A stretch of 64,000 nucleotides of DNA, taken from positions 1,984,001 through 2,048,000 of the forward strand of contig CBDCZQ010000006.1 of the NCBI GenBank assembly GCA_965224575.1, written 5' to 3'. Below the pieces are notes generated by a model, which was given only the letters and a program-made list of their open reading frames with translations, searched no databases and had not been told where the DNA came from. Shown here piece by piece: positions 60,498 through 64,000 of this stretch; the stretch's first letter is position 1, and every line of letters begins with the position of its first letter. Origin of the DNA: QPIN01 sp965224575. Its GTDB lineage: Bacteria; Pseudomonadota; Gammaproteobacteria; Methylococcales; Methylomonadaceae. The translations under genes were made by a program, and so were the position numbers.

Positions 60498-61784
60498 ATG
60501 AATAATAATTATAAATTAATTCTATGCTTGTTATTGTTGCCAAATATTGCAAATGCAGAAGAATTAAATCAGGCAAATACCGCCTGGATATTAACATCAA
60601 CAGCATTGGTATTATTTATGACTTTGCCCGGTCTGTCCCTGTTTTATTCTGGGTTGGTCAGGAGTAAAAACGTATTATCAGTATTAATGCAGTGTTTTGC
60701 TATAACCTGTATTGTTTCGATTTTATGGTTAGTTGGTGTTTACAGTTTTATTTTTACTGATGGCGGTGAGGTGCAAAAATTTATTGGCGGTGCATCTAAG
60801 GTTTTCATGCTAGATTTAAGGCCAGATAGTTTGACAGGAGATATACCGGAAACTGTATTTTTTATGTTCCAAATGACATTTGCCATTATTACACCTGCAT
60901 TAATAGTCGGTGGTTTTGCAGAAAGGATGAAGTTTTCTGCCATGCTCTGGTTTAGTGCTTTATGGTTAATTATTGTGTATATGCCGATTTGTCACTGGGT
61001 TTGGGGTGGTGGTTGGTTGGCAGACCTTGGTGTTATGGATTTTGCTGGTGGAATTGTTATTCATGTTAATGCTGGTGTTGCAGCATTGGTGACAGCATTG
61101 GTTTTGGGTAAAAGAAAAGGTTTTCCTACTACAGCTATGCCTCCGCATAATATGACAATGGTGGTGACAGGAGCCGGTATGCTATGGGTTGGTTGGTTTG
61201 GCTTTAATGCGGGCAGTGCATTAACAGCAGATGGATCTGCTGGAATGGCAATGCTAGTTACACATATCGGTGCCTCGGCAGGTTCACTAGCCTGGATGAT
61301 TATAGAGTGGATAAAGTTTGGCAAACCTAGTGTTTTGGGGATAGTTACTGGTATGGTGGCAGGCCTAGGTACGATTACGCCTGCATCAGGATTTGTTGGG
61401 CCTATAGGAGCTTTGGCAATAGGAGCTACTGCGGGGGTTGTATGTTTTTATGCAACGCAATATCTTAAGCGGTCGTTAAAGATTGATGATTCACTGGATG
61501 TTTTTCCAGTTCATGGAGTTGGTGGTATAACCGGTTCATTATTGACTGGAGTTTTTGCTGCTAGTAGCTTTGGAGGATTAGGGTTGGCAGAAGGAGTGTC
61601 AATAGTTGATCAAGTTGGTGTTCAGGCCTTGGCAGTTGTAGTAACTATATGTTGGAGTGCAATTTTTAGCTATATTATTTTGAAAATCATTGATCTATTG
61701 ATTGGTTTGCGTGTAACAGAAGAAGAAGAGGTTGTAGGTCTGGATATCGTTTTGCACGAAGAAACTGGCTATCACAATTTGTAG
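60498..61784 (+). CDS. amtB: Ammonium transporter AmtB (copy 2)
   Basis: The 428-aa protein has a cleavable signal sequence (KLILCLLLLPNIANAEE), typical of enteric-like AmtB. It has LFYSGLVRSKNVLSVLMQCF, GGFAERMKFSAMLWFSALW, the first pore His in DFAGGIVIHVNAGVAALVTA, and the second in SLDVFPVHGVGGITGSLLTG. It is only distantly similar to amtB1, so the pair of units is not a simple local duplication. Directly follows glnK2 and should be blocked by it. Confidence 0.96.
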   Translation: MNNNYKLILCLLLLPNIANAEELNQANTAWILTSTALVLFMTLPGLSLFYSGLVRSKNVLSVLMQCFAITCIVSILWLVGVYSFIFTDGGEVQKFIGGASKVFMLDLRPDSLTGDIPETVFFMFQMTFAIITPALIVGGFAERMKFSAMLWFSALWLIIVYMPICHWVWGGGWLADLGVMDFAGGIVIHVNAGVAALVTALVLGKRKGFPTTAMPPHNMTMVVTGAGMLWVGWFGFNAGSALTADGSAGMAMLVTHIGASAGSLAWMIIEWIKFGKPSVLGIVTGMVAGLGTITPASGFVGPIGALAIGATAGVVCFYATQYLKRSLKIDDSLDVFPVHGVGGITGSLLTGVFAASSFGGLGLAEGVSIVDQVGVQALAVVVTICWSAIFSYIILKIIDLLIGLRVTEEEEVVGLDIVLHEETGYHNL

Positions 61785-62412
61785 TCTATATTTGTTAAAA
61801 TAAAAATTTCAAATTTCCAAGTTATAAAAAAATATTTTCTATATATTTCGTGTGTTCATGGATACGAAGTATAGCTTGGAGTTTTTGCTTAAACTATTTT
61901 TTGTCTATACTTTGCATAATCCTAAAAAAATCAGTTGAACGCTAGGTTTGTACATAGTAAGTTGCTGTATATTATGCGAAATTTAAGTTATTTATTGGTC
62001 GCCCATTTGGTGAGATAAAATGACTTCACGGTTTTGTGAAAAACCCTGCAGAATAGCTCTTGATAAGAACTATGGCCATTATCTGCGAGCTATTCTTTGT
62101 ATAAAGCAGTAAGAATTGCTAAAGCTTTTCTAATCTTTTTCACCCAGATTTTTCACAAAATCCGTGTTCAACTGATTTTTCTAGGATGATTTAGATGAGG
62201 TTTCTGTTGGTTAATTATTTTCTGTAATTTACTTCTAAATTGATGCGTAGCTATCCTATACGCCCGTTCCAGCGTTATGCTTTTGACAAAAACACACATT
62301 CTTAAATTCGTATCAGTGAACAAGAGAAGTATCTCTGGTATCAATCTCTGTATACAGTATATAATAATGAGTTTTGAATCAATTTTTTTACTAAATTTCA
62401 CCGGAAAAAAGC
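61785..62412. other. Intergenic region upstream of secA
   Basis: No gene is supported apart from the small palindrome-bounded element listed separately. The secA promoter should lie in 62190-62400. Confidence 0.4.
61921..62185. mobile_element. MITE-like element upstream of secA
   Basis: The 20-bp ends CCTAAAAAAATCAGTTGAAC and GTTCAACTGATTTTTCTAGG are complementary with one mismatch and enclose 265 bp in all without a gene. No convincing target duplication is seen. Confidence 0.6.
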
Positions 62413-64000
62413 ATGCTGGGTAAGCTGGTCAAAGTAATAGTTGGAACTCGTAATGATAGGAACGTTAAGAAAAAGCGTGCATTGGTTGATAAAATTAATG
62501 CTTTCGCTGCTAAATTTAAAAATCTATCAGACGATGAAATAAAAGCAAAAACACAGGAATTTCGTCATCGACTTGAACAAGGTGCAAAACTTGACGTGTT
62601 AATTCCTGAAGCTTTTGCTTTAGTTAAAGAAGGATCATCTCGTGTTTTTGGAATGGAACATTATGATGTACAGATGATTGGCGGCATGATCCTAAATGAT
62701 GGCAAAATTGCCGAGATGAAAACAGGGGAAGGAAAAACCCTGATGGCAACATTGGCGGCTTATTTGAACGCTTTGCCGAGTAAAGGTGTACATATTGTTA
62801 CAGTGAATGATTATTTGGCTGCTAGGGATGCCGAATGGATGGGGAAACTTTATTCATTTTTAGGTTTGACCGTGGGTGTGATTGTTAGTGATTTAGATCA
62901 TCCACAGCGTAAAGAAGCGTACGCAGCAGATATTACCTATGGAACTAATAATGAATTTGGCTTTGATTATTTGCGAGATAACATGGCATTCAGTCTGGAG
63001 CAAAAAGTTCAGCGTGAATTGAATTTTGCCATTATTGATGAAGTAGATTCAATTTTGATTGATGAAGCTAGAACGCCACTCATTATTTCAGGGCCCACTG
63101 AAGAAGGAACTGAGGTTTATCTTAAAGTCAATAAAGTTGTGCCGTTTTTAACTGCACAAGAAATTGTCGAGGATAAAGATGAACAAGAAAGAATGCCTGG
63201 CGATTATTTGGTCGATGAAAAAAGCAAACAAATTCATTTAACTGAAGAAGGGCATGAGCGTATAGAGCAACTCATGGTTGAGCACGATCTGATGGACGAG
63301 GGTGCTACTCTGTATGACGCTGCAAATATTCGACTAATGCATTACTTAAATGCGTCATTGCGAGCCCATGCATTATTCCAAAAAGATGTTGATTATGTAG
63401 TCAGAAATGATGAAGTCATTATAGTTGATGAATTCACTGGCAGAATGATGACCGGTAGACGATGGTCTGATGGATTGCATCAAGCGATAGAAGCAAAAGA
63501 AAATGTAAAGGTTCAAAATGAAAACCAGACCCTGGCATCCATTACTTTTCAAAATTACTTTCGCTTATATGAAAAGCTGTCAGGTATGACAGGGACTGCT
63601 GATACTGAGGCATTTGAATTAAATAAAATCTATGGATTGGAAGTTGTGGTTATTCCAACTCATAGAGAGATGATACGGAAAGATAATGGGGATTTGATTT
63701 ATCTGACCAAGGGAGAAAAATATCTTGCAGTTGTAGAGGATATTAAGGGCTGTGCTCAGCGTGGGCAACCTGTTTTAGTGGGTACTACATCCATTGAAAA
63801 TTCAGAGATTATCTCTCAACTTTTAAATAAGCAAAATATTAAGCATGAAGTTTTGAATGCAAAGCAGCATGAACGAGAAGCTCATATTGTAGAAAATGCA
63901 GGGATGCCTGGTCAGGTAACTATTGCAACTAATATGGCAGGGCGTGGTACTGATATTGTATTGGGTGGAAACCTTGAAGCTGAACTAAAAGCTTTAGGTG
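62413..64000 (+). CDS. secA: Protein translocase ATPase SecA (3' end outside window)
   Basis: The first 529 codons of SecA are present and the gene runs off the window. It drives preproteins through SecYEG. It has MLGKLVKVIVGTRNDRNVKK, the Walker A region KIAEMKTGEGKTLMATLAAY, GTNNEFGFDYLRDNM, the DEAD-type FAIIDEVDSILIDEARTPL, the preprotein cross-linking domain, and ITFQNYFRLYEKLSGMTGTA. The second nucleotide-binding fold starts (NMAGRGTDIVLGGN). It is not adjacent to mutT or the cell-division cluster, where it often lies. Confidence 0.98.
   Translation, partial: MLGKLVKVIVGTRNDRNVKKKRALVDKINAFAAKFKNLSDDEIKAKTQEFRHRLEQGAKLDVLIPEAFALVKEGSSRVFGMEHYDVQMIGGMILNDGKIAEMKTGEGKTLMATLAAYLNALPSKGVHIVTVNDYLAARDAEWMGKLYSFLGLTVGVIVSDLDHPQRKEAYAADITYGTNNEFGFDYLRDNMAFSLEQKVQRELNFAIIDEVDSILIDEARTPLIISGPTEEGTEVYLKVNKVVPFLTAQEIVEDKDEQERMPGDYLVDEKSKQIHLTEEGHERIEQLMVEHDLMDEGATLYDAANIRLMHYLNASLRAHALFQKDVDYVVRNDEVIIVDEFTGRMMTGRRWSDGLHQAIEAKENVKVQNENQTLASITFQNYFRLYEKLSGMTGTADTEAFELNKIYGLEVVVIPTHREMIRKDNGDLIYLTKGEKYLAVVEDIKGCAQRGQPVLVGTTSIENSEIISQLLNKQNIKHEVLNAKQHEREAHIVENAGMPGQVTIATNMAGRGTDIVLGGNLEAELKALG

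Noticed and set aside
1..64000. tRNA or rRNA genes
   Set aside because: I saw no rRNA-like stretch and no tRNA cloverleaf, but I could not run a dedicated scan, so a tRNA could have been missed.

Overview
The window is gammaproteobacterial chromosome in two contrasting halves. From about 41.6 kb to the end it carries ordinary housekeeping and nitrogen genes: a DUF2066 gene, purM, a corrinoid adenosyltransferase gene, tex, ntrC/ntrB, glnA, a TorF-type porin, two glnK-amtB pairs and the 5' part of secA. The TIGR04073 exosortase-associated protein, the TorF porin and the doubled glnK-amtB set would fit a methanotroph-like (Methylococcales) gammaproteobacterium, but that placement is an inference.

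From 1 to about 41.6 kb lies an AT-rich accessory region. It is dominated by (i) about 17 imperfect palindromes that begin TAAC and end GTTA, resembling integron attC recombination sites, and (ii) about 12 same-orientation copies of a purine-rich element of roughly 260-380 bp that usually starts immediately after an attC-like site with the hairpin GCCTTCTGCGAAGGC. Between these sit small units read on the + strand: ParDE, VapBC, two toxin-first PIN modules, a HigB/RelE-like pair, HigBA, a second PIN/VapC pair, DUF4160-DUF2442 and DinJ-YafQ; a polyprenyl diphosphate synthase, a radical SAM enzyme, an AraC regulator, membrane proteins and a DUF1353 protein. This looks like a sedentary integron cassette array whose integrase lies outside the window (the tyrosine recombinase at position 1 belongs to an IS91-type element).

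The accessory region also holds candidate conflict systems: an FtsK-like ATPase gene (frameshifted) translationally coupled to a leucine-rich-repeat protein, followed by VapBC and two small helical proteins; a retron-like locus (putative structured RNA, 77-aa protein, XRE regulator, reverse transcriptase); a GIY-YIG/DUF4357 nuclease gene cleanly split by an IS4-family element; and a 5'-truncated gene that may be the C-terminal part of a STAND/NACHT-type NTPase. Mobile elements include an IS91-like element, two related IS4-family copies with perfect 9-bp target duplications, IS3 and rve-type remnants, an IS110 element inserted inside one copy of the purine-rich repeat, an IS5 remnant and several MITE-like palindromes. 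A visibly GC-rich block at 17.5-23.75 kb encodes a lipoprotein and a 1540-aa PKD-containing protein and looks foreign even to the accessory region.

In the core half, ntrBC, glnA, the porin and the two glnK-amtB units form one nitrogen-response neighbourhood, with a sigma54-type promoter before the first glnK and an NtrC-like site before the second.
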